A stretch of DNA of 64,000 bases, from contig NC_015312.1 in assembly GCF_000196675.2 (NCBI RefSeq), positions 2,790,001 through 2,854,000 on the forward strand, in the 5' to 3' direction. Both the position numbers and the translations under genes were made by a program. The notes below the pieces were generated by a model that worked only from the letters and a program-made list of their open reading frames with translations, was not told where the DNA came from and searched no databases. Numbering within the stretch: position 1 is the stretch's first letter; each line of letters opens with the position of its first letter. Shown here one piece after another: positions 45,222 through 53,439 of the stretch. This DNA is from Pseudonocardia benzenivorans CB1190. Its GTDB lineage: Bacteria; Actinomycetota; Actinomycetes; Mycobacteriales; Pseudonocardiaceae.

Positions 45222-46154
45222 GTGTCCGCAGCCGTCCCTGCCGCATCGACGTCGGCCGCCCAGCGGTCCGACACCGGCGTCCCCGCGTGGTTCACCGACG
45301 CCGTCGCGACCGAGGCGGAGCCCGGCGAGGTGCGGGTCGACGGTGTCGACGTCCGCTACCGGGCCTGGGGCCCGCCCGGCGACGGGTTGGTGCTGGTGCA
45401 CGGCGGCGCCGCGCACGCGCGCTGGTGGGACCACATCGGACCGCTGCTCGCCCGGCCCGACGGCAGGCGCGTCGTCGCGGTCGACCTCTCCGGGCACGGC
45501 GACTCGGGCCGCCGCTCCGCCGGGTACGCGCTCTCGAGCTGGGCCGACGAGGTCATGGCCGTCGCCGAGGCCTCCGGCACCGGTCCGATGCCCGTCGTGA
45601 TCGGGCACAGCATGGGCGGCATGGTCGCGCTGGTCGCGGCGCAGCGGCACGGCGAGCAGCTGGCGGGCGCGGTCGTCGTCGACACCCCGGTGCGCGAGCA
45701 GACGCCCGAGGAGACCGCGGCGCGGGAGCGGCGGGCGTTCGGCCCGCTGCGCGTCTACCCGACCCGGGAGGACGCGCTGAGCCACTTCCGGCTGGTGCCC
45801 GACCAGGACAGCGAGCTGCCCTACGTCGTGCGGCACATCGCCGAGCACTCGCTGCGCCCGGTCGAGGGCGGCTGGAGCTGGAAGTTCGACCCGGCCATGT
45901 TCGCGCGCACCGCGATGGCGCCCGGCGACCTCGCCGTCCCGGGCTGCCGGGTGGCGCTGTTCCGGGCCGAGCACGGGCTGGTCCCGGCCGACATGGGCGA
46001 GATGATCGTCGACCGGCTCGGCCGCGGCGTTCCGCTCATCGAGATCCCGACGGCCGCGCACCACGTCATGGTCGACGAGCCGATCGCCCTGGTCACCGGC
46101 CTGCGCGCGCTGCTGGCCGACTGGCGGCACTCGCGGGCGCACCGCCAGCCCTGA
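45222..46154 (+). CDS. Alpha/beta hydrolase
   Basis: A 310-aa alpha/beta-fold hydrolase. It has LVLVHGGAAHARWWDHI (oxyanion-hole region), a nucleophile elbow GHSMGG with the catalytic Ser, and a C-terminal AAHHVMVDEP with the catalytic His. Substrate class (ester, lactone, epoxide) is not clear. I choose GTG 45222 (AAGGAG 9 nt upstream), but an in-frame ATG at 45039 also has a good GGAGGAGGG site; the extra 61 residues are low-complexity and look less like protein. It precedes SMP-30-type lactonase genes. Confidence 0.85.
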   Translation: MSAAVPAASTSAAQRSDTGVPAWFTDAVATEAEPGEVRVDGVDVRYRAWGPPGDGLVLVHGGAAHARWWDHIGPLLARPDGRRVVAVDLSGHGDSGRRSAGYALSSWADEVMAVAEASGTGPMPVVIGHSMGGMVALVAAQRHGEQLAGAVVVDTPVREQTPEETAARERRAFGPLRVYPTREDALSHFRLVPDQDSELPYVVRHIAEHSLRPVEGGWSWKFDPAMFARTAMAPGDLAVPGCRVALFRAEHGLVPADMGEMIVDRLGRGVPLIEIPTAAHHVMVDEPIALVTGLRALLADWRHSRAHRQP

Positions 46155-46215
46155 TCGGCCCGGCCTGGTCTGGCCCCGGTCGGGCCCCGGTCACCGGGGC
46201 GTCGTCCGACGGTGC

Positions 46216-46242
46216 CGCACGGATCGTCACGGGATCCCGCGC
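46216..46242. repeat. 27-bp direct repeat, copy A, upstream of an SMP-30 gene
   Basis: CGCACGGATCGTCACGGGAT followed by CCCGCGC. A copy differing at two positions occurs at 48148-48174 upstream of the solute-binding protein gene. Both lie about 90-115 bp before the next start codon, so the element is a candidate shared operator. It contains the perfect palindrome CGGGATCCCG. Confidence 0.5.
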
Positions 46243-46330
46243 GCCGGCCCCTGGCCCCGGCACCGGGGACGGCGGCACGCTCGCAGCGCGCCGCCGCGGT
46301 CGCGGCAGGCGCGGTCCCCGAGGAGGCGAC

Positions 46331-47281
46331 ATGCGCAGCGGTGCGCCGGAGGTCGACGACGACCTGACCTACGAGGTCGCGACGGACGGGCTCGAGTTCC
46401 CCGAAGGCCCCATCGCGATGGACGACGGCTCGGTCGTGGTCGTCGAGATCAAGGGCGGACGGCTCACCCGGGTCGCGCCGGACGGCACCCGGACGACCGT
46501 CGCCGAGTGCGGGGGCGGCCCGAACGGCGCGGCGGTCGGCCCCGACGGCGCGTTCTACGTCTGCAACAACGGTGGGTCGACCTGGACGACCCGCAACGGG
46601 CGCGCGGTGCCCGGTGTGCAGGGCGAGGACTACGTCGGCGGCTCGATCCAGCGCGTCACCGCCGACGGCGAGGTCACCGACCTCTACACCCACGTCGACG
46701 GCCACCGGCTGCGCGGCCCGAACGACATCGTCTTCGACGACCAGGGCGGCTTCTGGTTCACCGACATGGGCAAGATCCGCCCGCGCGAGCTCGACCACGG
46801 CGGGCTCTACTACGCCACGGCCGACGGCTCGTCGATCGTCGAGGCCGTCTACCCGATGATGCAGGCCAACGGCGTGGGGCTCGCCCCGGACGGGCGGACC
46901 GTCTACGTCGCCGAGACGACGCCGGGCCGGCTGTGGGCCTTCGACCTGGACGGGCCCGGCCGCATCCGCCGCGATCCGGCGACCCGCAACGGCGGCAGGC
47001 TGCTGTACGGGTTCCCCGGGATGCGGTGGCTCGACTCGCTTGCCGTCGACGCCGACGGCAACGTGTGTGTCGCGACGCTGCAGGCCGGGGAGATCAACGT
47101 CGTCTCGCCGGGCGGCGAGCTGCTCGCGACGCGTGTCCCGCCCGGTGGGGACACCGCCATCACCAACATCTGCTTCGGCGGTCCCGACCTGCGGACGGCG
47201 TGGATCACCGCGTCGGGCACCGGCGTGCTGTGGCGCACGACGTGGGACCGCCCGGGCCTGCGGCCGGCCTACAGCGCCTGA
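46331..47281 (+). CDS. SMP-30/gluconolactonase family protein (paralogue 1)
   Basis: A 316-aa beta-propeller of the SMP-30/gluconolactonase/LRE family, lactone-hydrolysing enzymes with a divalent metal. The metal-ligand regions are FPEGPIAMDDG (Glu), GPNGAAVGPDG and RGPNDIVFDDQGGFWFTDMG, ANGVGLAPDG (Asn) and WLDSLAVDADGNVCVATL (Asp). ATG 46331 follows AGGAGG at 46321. A second, very similar gene lies at 49900. It stands between an alpha/beta hydrolase and an SDR, consistent with lactone or sugar-acid breakdown. Confidence 0.88.
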   Translation: MRSGAPEVDDDLTYEVATDGLEFPEGPIAMDDGSVVVVEIKGGRLTRVAPDGTRTTVAECGGGPNGAAVGPDGAFYVCNNGGSTWTTRNGRAVPGVQGEDYVGGSIQRVTADGEVTDLYTHVDGHRLRGPNDIVFDDQGGFWFTDMGKIRPRELDHGGLYYATADGSSIVEAVYPMMQANGVGLAPDGRTVYVAETTPGRLWAFDLDGPGRIRRDPATRNGGRLLYGFPGMRWLDSLAVDADGNVCVATLQAGEINVVSPGGELLATRVPPGGDTAITNICFGGPDLRTAWITASGTGVLWRTTWDRPGLRPAYSA

Positions 47282-47373
47282 GCGAGGGCAGCCCCGCCCG
47301 CGCCGCACGCAGCGACAGGGAATCCGGCACGGATCCCGCTGCCCGGCGCGGCGCGGGCGTCCACGCTGGGCCG

Positions 47374-48132
47374 ATGGGGTCGATGGAGGGCAAGTCGGGG
47401 CTGGTCACGGGTGCGGCGAGCGGGATCGGCCGGGCCACCGCCGTGCGTGCGGCCGCCGAGGGCGCGTCGGTGCTGGTGTCGGACCTGGAGTCCGCGCGCG
47501 AGGGCGGCGAGGAGACCGTCGCGATCATCCGCAAGGCCGGCGGCACGGCCGAGTTCCAGGTCTGCGACGTGGCGCAACCGGCCGACCACGACGCGCTCGT
47601 CGCCGGGGTCCTCGAACGCTGGGGCCGGCTCGACTTCGCGCACAACAACGCGGGCGTCGGCGGGGGCGGGAAGCTGCTGGCCGACATCGCCGACGAGGAG
47701 TTCGACCGGGTCATCGCGATCAACCTGCGCGGGGTCTTCCTCGGCATGAAGCGCCAGATCCGGGCGATGCTCGCCGGCGGCGGTGGGTCGATCGTGAACA
47801 CCGCGTCGAACGCCGGGCTGCGCGGGGTGCGGCGGCTCGCGCCGTACACCGCCGCGAAGCACGGGCTGGTCGGCCTGACGAAGAACGCCGCCGTCGAGTA
47901 CGCCGAGGACCTGATCCGGGTCAACGCGGTCGCCCCCGGGACGATCATGACCGGCTTCGCCCGGGGGGCGAGCCCCGAGCGGCTCGCGCAGATCATGAAG
48001 CCGCAGGCGTTGCAGCGCATCGGCGAGCCCGAGGAGGTCGCCGCCGCCGTCGTCTGGCTGATGTCGGACGACGCCTCCTTCGTCACCGGCGTCACGCTGC
48101 CCGTCGACGCGGGGTCGGTCGCGGGCTGGTGA
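47374..48132 (+). CDS. Short-chain dehydrogenase/reductase
   Basis: A 252-aa classical SDR with TGAASGIG (about residues 11-18), SDLESAR (NAD-type Asp), HNNAGVG, NTASNAG (catalytic Ser) and YTAAK. ATG 47374 or ATG 47383 could be the start; neither has a strong ribosome site. It lies between the first SMP-30 gene and the solute-binding protein, and would interconvert a hydroxyl and keto group of the imported compound. Confidence 0.88.
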   Translation: MGSMEGKSGLVTGAASGIGRATAVRAAAEGASVLVSDLESAREGGEETVAIIRKAGGTAEFQVCDVAQPADHDALVAGVLERWGRLDFAHNNAGVGGGGKLLADIADEEFDRVIAINLRGVFLGMKRQIRAMLAGGGGSIVNTASNAGLRGVRRLAPYTAAKHGLVGLTKNAAVEYAEDLIRVNAVAPGTIMTGFARGASPERLAQIMKPQALQRIGEPEEVAAAVVWLMSDDASFVTGVTLPVDAGSVAGW

Positions 48133-48147
48133 CCCGTCCGCCGGGTT

Positions 48148-48174
48148 CGCACGGATCGTCAGGGGATCTCGCGC
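48148..48174. repeat. 27-bp direct repeat, copy B, upstream of the solute-binding protein gene
   Basis: CGCACGGATCGTCAGGGGAT followed by CTCGCGC, matching copy A (46216-46242) at 25 of 27 positions. It lies in the 157-bp spacer before the lipoprotein gene and is a candidate operator shared with the SMP-30 gene. Confidence 0.5.
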
Positions 48175-48289
48175 CCCCTCGGTGGTCCGGTCCGGCGGCC
48201 CGGCCGCACGCTGTGTGACGCAGGCGACTCCTGCACGCGGACGGATCGACGGACGCCCGCGCCGGACCGACGCTCGATGGGGAGTGGCG

Positions 48290-49903
48290 ATGCCCGTGCG
48301 TGCCCGGACGTCCAGAACGATCGCGGTGGTGGCCGCGCTGTGCGCGGCGCTCGTCGCGACGGCCTGCGGGTCGGCGAGCCCGCCGGCCGAAGGGCCGCAG
48401 CGGGTGCACCTCGTCGACCCCTACGGCGGCGACCCGGCGAAGGAGGGCGACCCGCAGCGCGGCGGGACCCTCGTCATCGGCAACGACCGGGAGATCATCA
48501 GCTTCGACCCGACGCGGCAGAACGCCAACCTCGCCGCGCTCGGCGTCTACGACTCGCTGCTCAAGCTGATGCCCGACGGGTCCGCCCAGCCGTACCTCGC
48601 GAAGTCGATGAGCACGTCGGACGACGGCACGACCTGGACGCTGGGTCTGCGCGAGGGCGTGCGGTTCTCCGACGGGACACCGCTGGACGCGAACGCCGTC
48701 GTCGTCAACACCCAGCGGCACATCGACAAGGCCGCCTCGCCCGCGCACGTCTACGCCATGCAGATCGCGTCGATGACCGCCGTCGACCCGCTCACGGTCC
48801 GCTTCACGCTCAAGGCCCCGCTCGGGGACTTCCCGACCGTGTTCGCCCAGCCGCTCAGCTCGGGCACCCTCGGCATGATCATCTCGCCGGCCGCGCTGAC
48901 GCGGTACGGCGACGACATCGGCAACCACCCCGTCGGGGCCGGGCCTTTCGTGCTGACGAGCTGGGTACGCGACAACAAGATGGAGCTGGTCCGCAACCCG
49001 GACTACTGGCAGCAGGGCAAGCCCTACCTCGACGGCGTCGAGATCCGGCCGCTGCCCGACACCGACAGCCGCTACACGACGATGACCAACGGCGACGTCG
49101 ACATGATCAACGGCGGCTTCAACCAGGAGCTCGTGCGCGCCTTCACCAACCCGGACCTGCGCGTCTACTACGGGCCCGGCAGCGGCGGCGTGCTGAACTA
49201 CTTCAACGTCACGAAGGCGCCGTTCGACGACCCACGGATGCGTGCGGCGGCCGTCGCCGCGATGGACCCGCAGGCCCTGGGCGCCAGCTTCTTCTCCAAC
49301 CAGCTCGTCGCCGCCGACAGCCTGTTCGACGGCTCCACGAGGTGGCACACCCCGGCGGCGTCCGATGCCTACCCGCGCTACGACCAGGCCCGCGCGAAGG
49401 ACCTCGTGGCGCAGTACGTCGCGAGCGGCGGCGACCCGACGTTCAGCTACTTCACCGACCGGTCCTCGGTGCCGCTCGGGGAGTTCGTGCAGGCGTCGAT
49501 GGCCGCGGTCGGGGTCACGGTGCACGTGCAGTACTTCGACCTCGCGCAGTTCGCCGGCAACGTCCTGCAGGCGGGCGACTTCCAGATGGCCAGCGGTCTG
49601 TCCGCGTTCGACCACCCGTTCCCCGGGGCGGGCCGGATCGTGCAGACCGGCGGCTCGGTCAACTACGGCAAGTACTCCAACCCGCAGGTCGACACGCTGC
49701 TGGCCGACGCCGCAGCCACCACCGACCCCGACCGGCGGGCGTCGGACTACCAGCAGGTCGAGCTCGCGGTGAACAAGGACCTGCCGATCCAGTGGCTCTC
49801 GCGCAGCTACCTGTCGACGATCACCAAGCCCTCGGTCAAGGGCGTCGACCGCTACGTCACGCGGGACCTGTACTTCGCGGGCATGTGGAAGGAGCAGTCG
49901 TGA
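48290..49903 (+). CDS. Family 5 extracellular solute-binding lipoprotein
   Basis: A 537-aa substrate-binding protein of the peptide/nickel/opine ABC-transporter family (SBP_bac_5). The N-terminus is a lipoprotein signal: basic start, hydrophobic core and the lipobox VATACGS with the lipidated Cys near residue 26. The mature part shows FDPTRQNANLAALGVYDSLL, LREGVRFSDGTPLDANAVV and VGAGPFVLTSW typical of the family. No permease or ATPase genes are adjacent, so it is an orphan binding protein here. It overlaps the second SMP-30 gene by 4 bp (GTGA), implying its ligand is hydrolysed by that enzyme. Confidence 0.9.
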   Translation: MPVRARTSRTIAVVAALCAALVATACGSASPPAEGPQRVHLVDPYGGDPAKEGDPQRGGTLVIGNDREIISFDPTRQNANLAALGVYDSLLKLMPDGSAQPYLAKSMSTSDDGTTWTLGLREGVRFSDGTPLDANAVVVNTQRHIDKAASPAHVYAMQIASMTAVDPLTVRFTLKAPLGDFPTVFAQPLSSGTLGMIISPAALTRYGDDIGNHPVGAGPFVLTSWVRDNKMELVRNPDYWQQGKPYLDGVEIRPLPDTDSRYTTMTNGDVDMINGGFNQELVRAFTNPDLRVYYGPGSGGVLNYFNVTKAPFDDPRMRAAAVAAMDPQALGASFFSNQLVAADSLFDGSTRWHTPAASDAYPRYDQARAKDLVAQYVASGGDPTFSYFTDRSSVPLGEFVQASMAAVGVTVHVQYFDLAQFAGNVLQAGDFQMASGLSAFDHPFPGAGRIVQTGGSVNYGKYSNPQVDTLLADAAATTDPDRRASDYQQVELAVNKDLPIQWLSRSYLSTITKPSVKGVDRYVTRDLYFAGMWKEQS

Positions 49904-50820
49904 GGTTCTCCGAGTTCGGGACGGGCCTGCAGTTCCCGGAGGGGCCCGTCGTGATGCCCGACGGGTCGGTCGTCGTCGTCGAGATCAAGCGCGGCACACT
50001 GACCCGGATCGCGCCCGACGGGACGCTGTCGGTCGTCGCCGAGTGCGGTGGCGGGCCCAACGGGGCGGCCCTGGGCCCGGACGGCGCGTTCTACGTCTGC
50101 AACAACGGCGGGTTCTCCTGGAGCGAGCGCGACGGTCTCACCGCTCCCGGCCCGCAGCCGGCGGGCTACATTGGCGGCCGTATCCAGCGCGTCACCCCCG
50201 ACGGCGAGGTCACCGACCTCTACACCCACGTCGACGGTGTCGGGCTGCGCGGGCCCAACGACATCGTGTTCGACGACGGCGGCGGGTTCTGGTTCACCGA
50301 CATGGGCAAGCAGCGGCCACGCGACATCGACCACGGCGGCCTCTACTACGGGCGTGCCGACGGCTCGTGGGTCACCGAGGTCGTCTTCCCGCTGGTGTCG
50401 GCCAACGGGGTGGGCCTCTCCCCGGACGGCCGGTACGTGCACGTCTCGGAGACCGTGTCGGGGCGGCTGTGGTCGTGGGAGATCGAGAGCCCCGGGAAGG
50501 TGAAGGCCGACCCGTCGTCGCGGGCCCGGCACGGCGGGCGGCTGCTCCACGGCTCCGCGGAGTACCAGTGGTTCGACTCGCTCGCCGTCGAGGCGGGCGG
50601 CAACGTCTGCGTCGCGACGCTGTACACGGGCCTGATCAGCGTCGTCTCGCCGGAGGGCGGCCTGGTCGAGGAGGTCCCGATCCCGGGGGAGGACATCTTC
50701 GTCACCAACATCTGCTTCGGTGGCGACGACATGCGGACGGCGTACGTGACCTCGTCGGGGCGCGGCGTGCTGTACCGGACGACGTGGCCGCGGCCGGGGC
50801 TGGCGCTGCCGTACGGCTGA
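49900..50820 (+). CDS. SMP-30/gluconolactonase family protein (paralogue 2)
   Basis: A 306-aa SMP-30-type lactonase starting at GTG 49900, overlapping the stop of the solute-binding protein. It is highly similar along its whole length to the product at 46331 (shared FPEGP, VVVVEIK, AECGGGPNGAA, YVCNNGG, DLYTHVDG, RGPNDIVFDD, GFWFTDMGK and TNICFGG blocks), so the two arose by duplication. Metal-ligand positions are conserved. Both copies appear intact. Confidence 0.88.
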   Translation: MRFSEFGTGLQFPEGPVVMPDGSVVVVEIKRGTLTRIAPDGTLSVVAECGGGPNGAALGPDGAFYVCNNGGFSWSERDGLTAPGPQPAGYIGGRIQRVTPDGEVTDLYTHVDGVGLRGPNDIVFDDGGGFWFTDMGKQRPRDIDHGGLYYGRADGSWVTEVVFPLVSANGVGLSPDGRYVHVSETVSGRLWSWEIESPGKVKADPSSRARHGGRLLHGSAEYQWFDSLAVEAGGNVCVATLYTGLISVVSPEGGLVEEVPIPGEDIFVTNICFGGDDMRTAYVTSSGRGVLYRTTWPRPGLALPYG

Positions 50821-50845
50821 CCCCGTTCCGGCCCGCCTGTCCGCA

Positions 50846-50954
50846 CGCAACCCCACGGTCGTGCCGGCGCACGTGGGCGGCTGTGGGGTTGCGCGCCGTC
50901 GTCCGGGTGCAACCTGACGGTCGTGCTCGCCGCCGGCGGCGGCCGTCAGGGTGC
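50846..50954. terminator. Two consecutive GCAACC-type hairpins
   Basis: CGCAACCCCAC (50846-50856) pairs perfectly with 50883-50893, and GCAACCTGACGG (50909-50920) pairs with 50943-50954 with one mismatch. Both stems begin GCAACC and both left arms run into CGGTCGTGC, so they look like two members of one repeat unit. They follow the SMP-30 stop and precede the E1 alpha remnant; termination is plausible. Confidence 0.55.
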
Positions 50955-51031
50955 GACGACTGCGCGGGATCGCACGTCTTCGTGCGCGGCGGCCATTCCG
51001 CGGCACGCCACCGGCTGCCGACGATGGACCC

Positions 51032-52050
51032 ATGTCGACCGCCGCTCCCGACCCCGTCGAGCTCTACCGGCAGATGGTGCGCATCCGCGAGTTCGAGGAG
51101 CGGGTGAAGAGCTCGTTCGCCGACCATCCCGGTGTCATCCGCGGGCACACGCATCTCGCCGACGGCGCCGAGGCGTCGATCGTCGGGTCGATCGCGGCGA
51201 TCCGGCCCGGCGACCAGGTCATGGCCACCTACCGCTGCCACGGCTACCCCATCGCGCTCGGCACCGACACCACGGCGATGCTCGCCGAGATCTATGGGCG
51301 CGCGACGGGGCTGTGCGGTGGCTACGGCGGCTCGATGCACCTGGCCGACCCGGAGCGCGGCTTCCTCGGCACGTCGGCATCGTCGGACAGTCGATCCCGC
51401 AGGCCACCGGCGCCGCCTACGCCGCGCAGGTCCGGCGGGCGGGCGAGGTGGTGCTGTGCTTCTTCGGCGACGGGGCGAGCAAGCAGGGGGCGTTCCACGA
51501 GTCGCTGAACGTCGCGTCGCTGTGGAAGCTGCCGATCGTGTTCGTCATGGAGAACAACAGCTTCAGCGGCTCGACGCGCGTCGAGCAGGAGGACGCCAAC
51601 GCCGCCGCGGGGGAGCCGTTGGCCACCAAGGCCAAGGCGTACAGCATGCCCGGCGTGACGGTCGACGGCGGCGATCCGCTCCTGGTGCACGAGCACGTCG
51701 CCGCGGCCGTGGCCGTTGCGCGCGCGGGTGCGGGCCCGACGCTGGTGGAGACGCTGGTCTACCGGCTCTCCGCCCACGGGAACACGATCGCCCCGCCCGG
51801 GGTGCCGCTGACGTACCCGGAGCACGAGGCCGTCCGGGTGTTCGGCGCGGTCGAGGAGTACGAGGCGGCGCTGCGCGGCGACCCGATCCCGCGGCTGCGT
51901 GCCCGCCTCGTCGGTGACGGCCTGCTGACGGTCGAGGAGGCCGCAGCGATCGCCGCGGACGCGACCGCGGAGCTGGACCGGGCCGAGGCCGAGGCGCTCG
52001 CCGCGCCGCTGCCCGCCCCCGAGGACGCGCTGCGCTTCGTGGAGGCCTGA
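51032..52050 (+). pseudogene. TPP-dependent dehydrogenase E1 alpha, frameshifted
   Basis: The N-terminal part (ATG 51032: VELYRQMVRIREFEERV, RGHTHLADGAEASIVG, YRCHGYPIALG, GLCGGYGGSMHLAD) and the C-terminal part (VGQSIPQATGAAYAAQ, the TPP/Mg motif FFGDGASKQGAF through FVMENN, then LVETLVYRLSAHG) of an E1 alpha subunit lie in different frames. The switch is at about 51374-51377, where GTCGGCATC is one base short of the expected GTCNGGCATC (Ser-Gly-Ile). No E1 beta, E2 or E3 gene follows. Either a real inactivating deletion or a sequencing error; absence of the partner subunit favours decay. Confidence 0.85.
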
Positions 52051-52075
52051 TCGGGTCGGGGAAGCCTGATCCCCG

Positions 52076-52105
52076 GTGAGCGGCGACAGTCGTCACAGCG
52101 ACTGA
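52076..52105. repeat. 40-bp dispersed palindrome, truncated copy
   Basis: GTGAGCGGCGACAGTCGTCA followed by CAGCGACTG matches the left half and centre of the family, then diverges where the closing arm should be. It lies 26 bp after the E1 alpha stop and before the MFS gene. Confidence 0.6.
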
Positions 52106-52111
52106 CGGGAG

Positions 52112-52160
52112 GTCTCAGCTGATGGGAATCACGTCTCAGCTTGTGGATTAGCGGTGCTAA
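52112..52160. promoter_or_regulatory. Candidate operator region upstream of an MFS gene
   Basis: GTCTCAGCT occurs twice (about 52112 and 52133) spaced by two helical turns, followed by TTAGC-GGT-GCTAA (52148-52160), an AT-rich inverted repeat that stands out in this GC-rich sequence. The next gene starts 37 bp later with GAGGAGGA at 52182-52189. Confidence 0.45.
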
Positions 52161-52196
52161 CCTCCTCGGCGGGGCACGTGGCGAGGAGGACCGAGG

Positions 52197-53396
52197 GTGA
52201 CCGTGACGACGGCCGAGCACACGCGATCACGACGACGGTGGGTCGTGCTGGCGATCGGCGTGCTCGCCCAGTCGTCGGCCTGCTCGTTCGTCTACGGCAT
52301 CCCGTTCCTGGTCCCGCAGCTGCGGGACACGTTCGGGCTGTCGCTCGCCGCGGTCGGGGTCTACGTCGCCGCGCCGACGACCGGCCTGCTGCTCACCCTC
52401 GTCGCATGGGGCGCGGCCGCCGACCGGTTCGGTGAGCGCCGCGTCATGGCCCTCGGGCTCGGGCTCGGCTCGCTCGCGATGGGCTGGGTCGCGTTCGGCC
52501 CGCACGGCGACGGGGCCGGCGTCGTCGTGCTGCTGGGCCTGGTGGGCGCGCTGTCGGCGTCGGTGTGGGCGGCGAGCGGCCGCATGGTCATGGGCTGGTT
52601 CCCACGGACCGAACGCGGCGTCGCGATGGGCATCCGGCAGACCGCGCAACCGCTCGGCGTCGGCGTCGCCGGTCTGGTCCTCCCGACCCTCGGCCAGCAC
52701 CTCGGCCCGTTCACCGCGCTCGCCGTGCCCGGCGTGCTCTGCCTGGTCGCCGCCGTCCTGATCGCGACGCTCGCGCCCGACCCGCCCCGCGAGCCCCGGC
52801 CCGAGGGCGTGCCCGTCCGCTCGCCCTACGCCGGCACGCCGCTGTGGCGGGTGCACCTGAGCAGCGCGCTGCTGGTCGTCCCGCAGTTCGCGATCGCCGT
52901 GTTCTCCACCGAGTACCTGGTCCGCCAGCAGCACTGGTCGATCGCGGCCGCGGGCGCGTTCGTCGCGATCATGCAGGTCGTCGGCGCAGCGGGCCGGATC
53001 GGCGCCGGATGGTGGTCCGACCGAGTCGGCTCCCGGATGCGCCCGATGCGCCAGCTCGCCGCGGCGGCCGTGCTCGTGCTGCTCGCGTTCGCCCTCGGCG
53101 ACCTCGTCGCGCCGTGGCTCGCGGTCGCCGCGCTCGCGGTCGGTGCCGTCGTGTCGGTGGCCGACAACGGACTGGGCTACACCGCCGTCGCGGAGATGGC
53201 GGGTTCGTGGTGGTCGGGCCGCGCGCTGGGTATCCAGAACACCGGGCAGAACATCGTCTCCGCGGCGGCGCCCGTGGCGCTGGGCGCGATCATCGGTGTC
53301 GCGGGGTACGCGGCCGGGTTCGCGCTGGCCGCGCTCGCCCCCGTCGTCGCGATCGCGACGACGCCGGTGCGGGGCGAGCGCCCGCCGTCCTGGTGA
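52197..53396 (+). CDS. MFS transporter (12-span, oxalate/formate- or NarK-like)
   Basis: A 399-aa major facilitator with about 12 hydrophobic segments. Helix 1 begins VLAIGVLAQSSACSFVYGIPFLV, and motif A-like DRFGERRVMALGLGLGS follows helix 2. SVWAASGRMVMGWFPRTERGVAMGIRQT (helix 4-5) is typical of uptake-type MFS of small organic anions. Start GTG 52197 with GAGGAGGA upstream. It could import a carboxylic acid for the neighbouring catabolic genes; the ligand is unknown. Confidence 0.87.
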   Translation: MTVTTAEHTRSRRRWVVLAIGVLAQSSACSFVYGIPFLVPQLRDTFGLSLAAVGVYVAAPTTGLLLTLVAWGAAADRFGERRVMALGLGLGSLAMGWVAFGPHGDGAGVVVLLGLVGALSASVWAASGRMVMGWFPRTERGVAMGIRQTAQPLGVGVAGLVLPTLGQHLGPFTALAVPGVLCLVAAVLIATLAPDPPREPRPEGVPVRSPYAGTPLWRVHLSSALLVVPQFAIAVFSTEYLVRQQHWSIAAAGAFVAIMQVVGAAGRIGAGWWSDRVGSRMRPMRQLAAAAVLVLLAFALGDLVAPWLAVAALAVGAVVSVADNGLGYTAVAEMAGSWWSGRALGIQNTGQNIVSAAAPVALGAIIGVAGYAAGFALAALAPVVAIATTPVRGERPPSW

Positions 53397-53439
53397 GCCG
53401 CCGTCCCCGGCGGCGCGGTGGACCGTCGGGTCGGACGGC

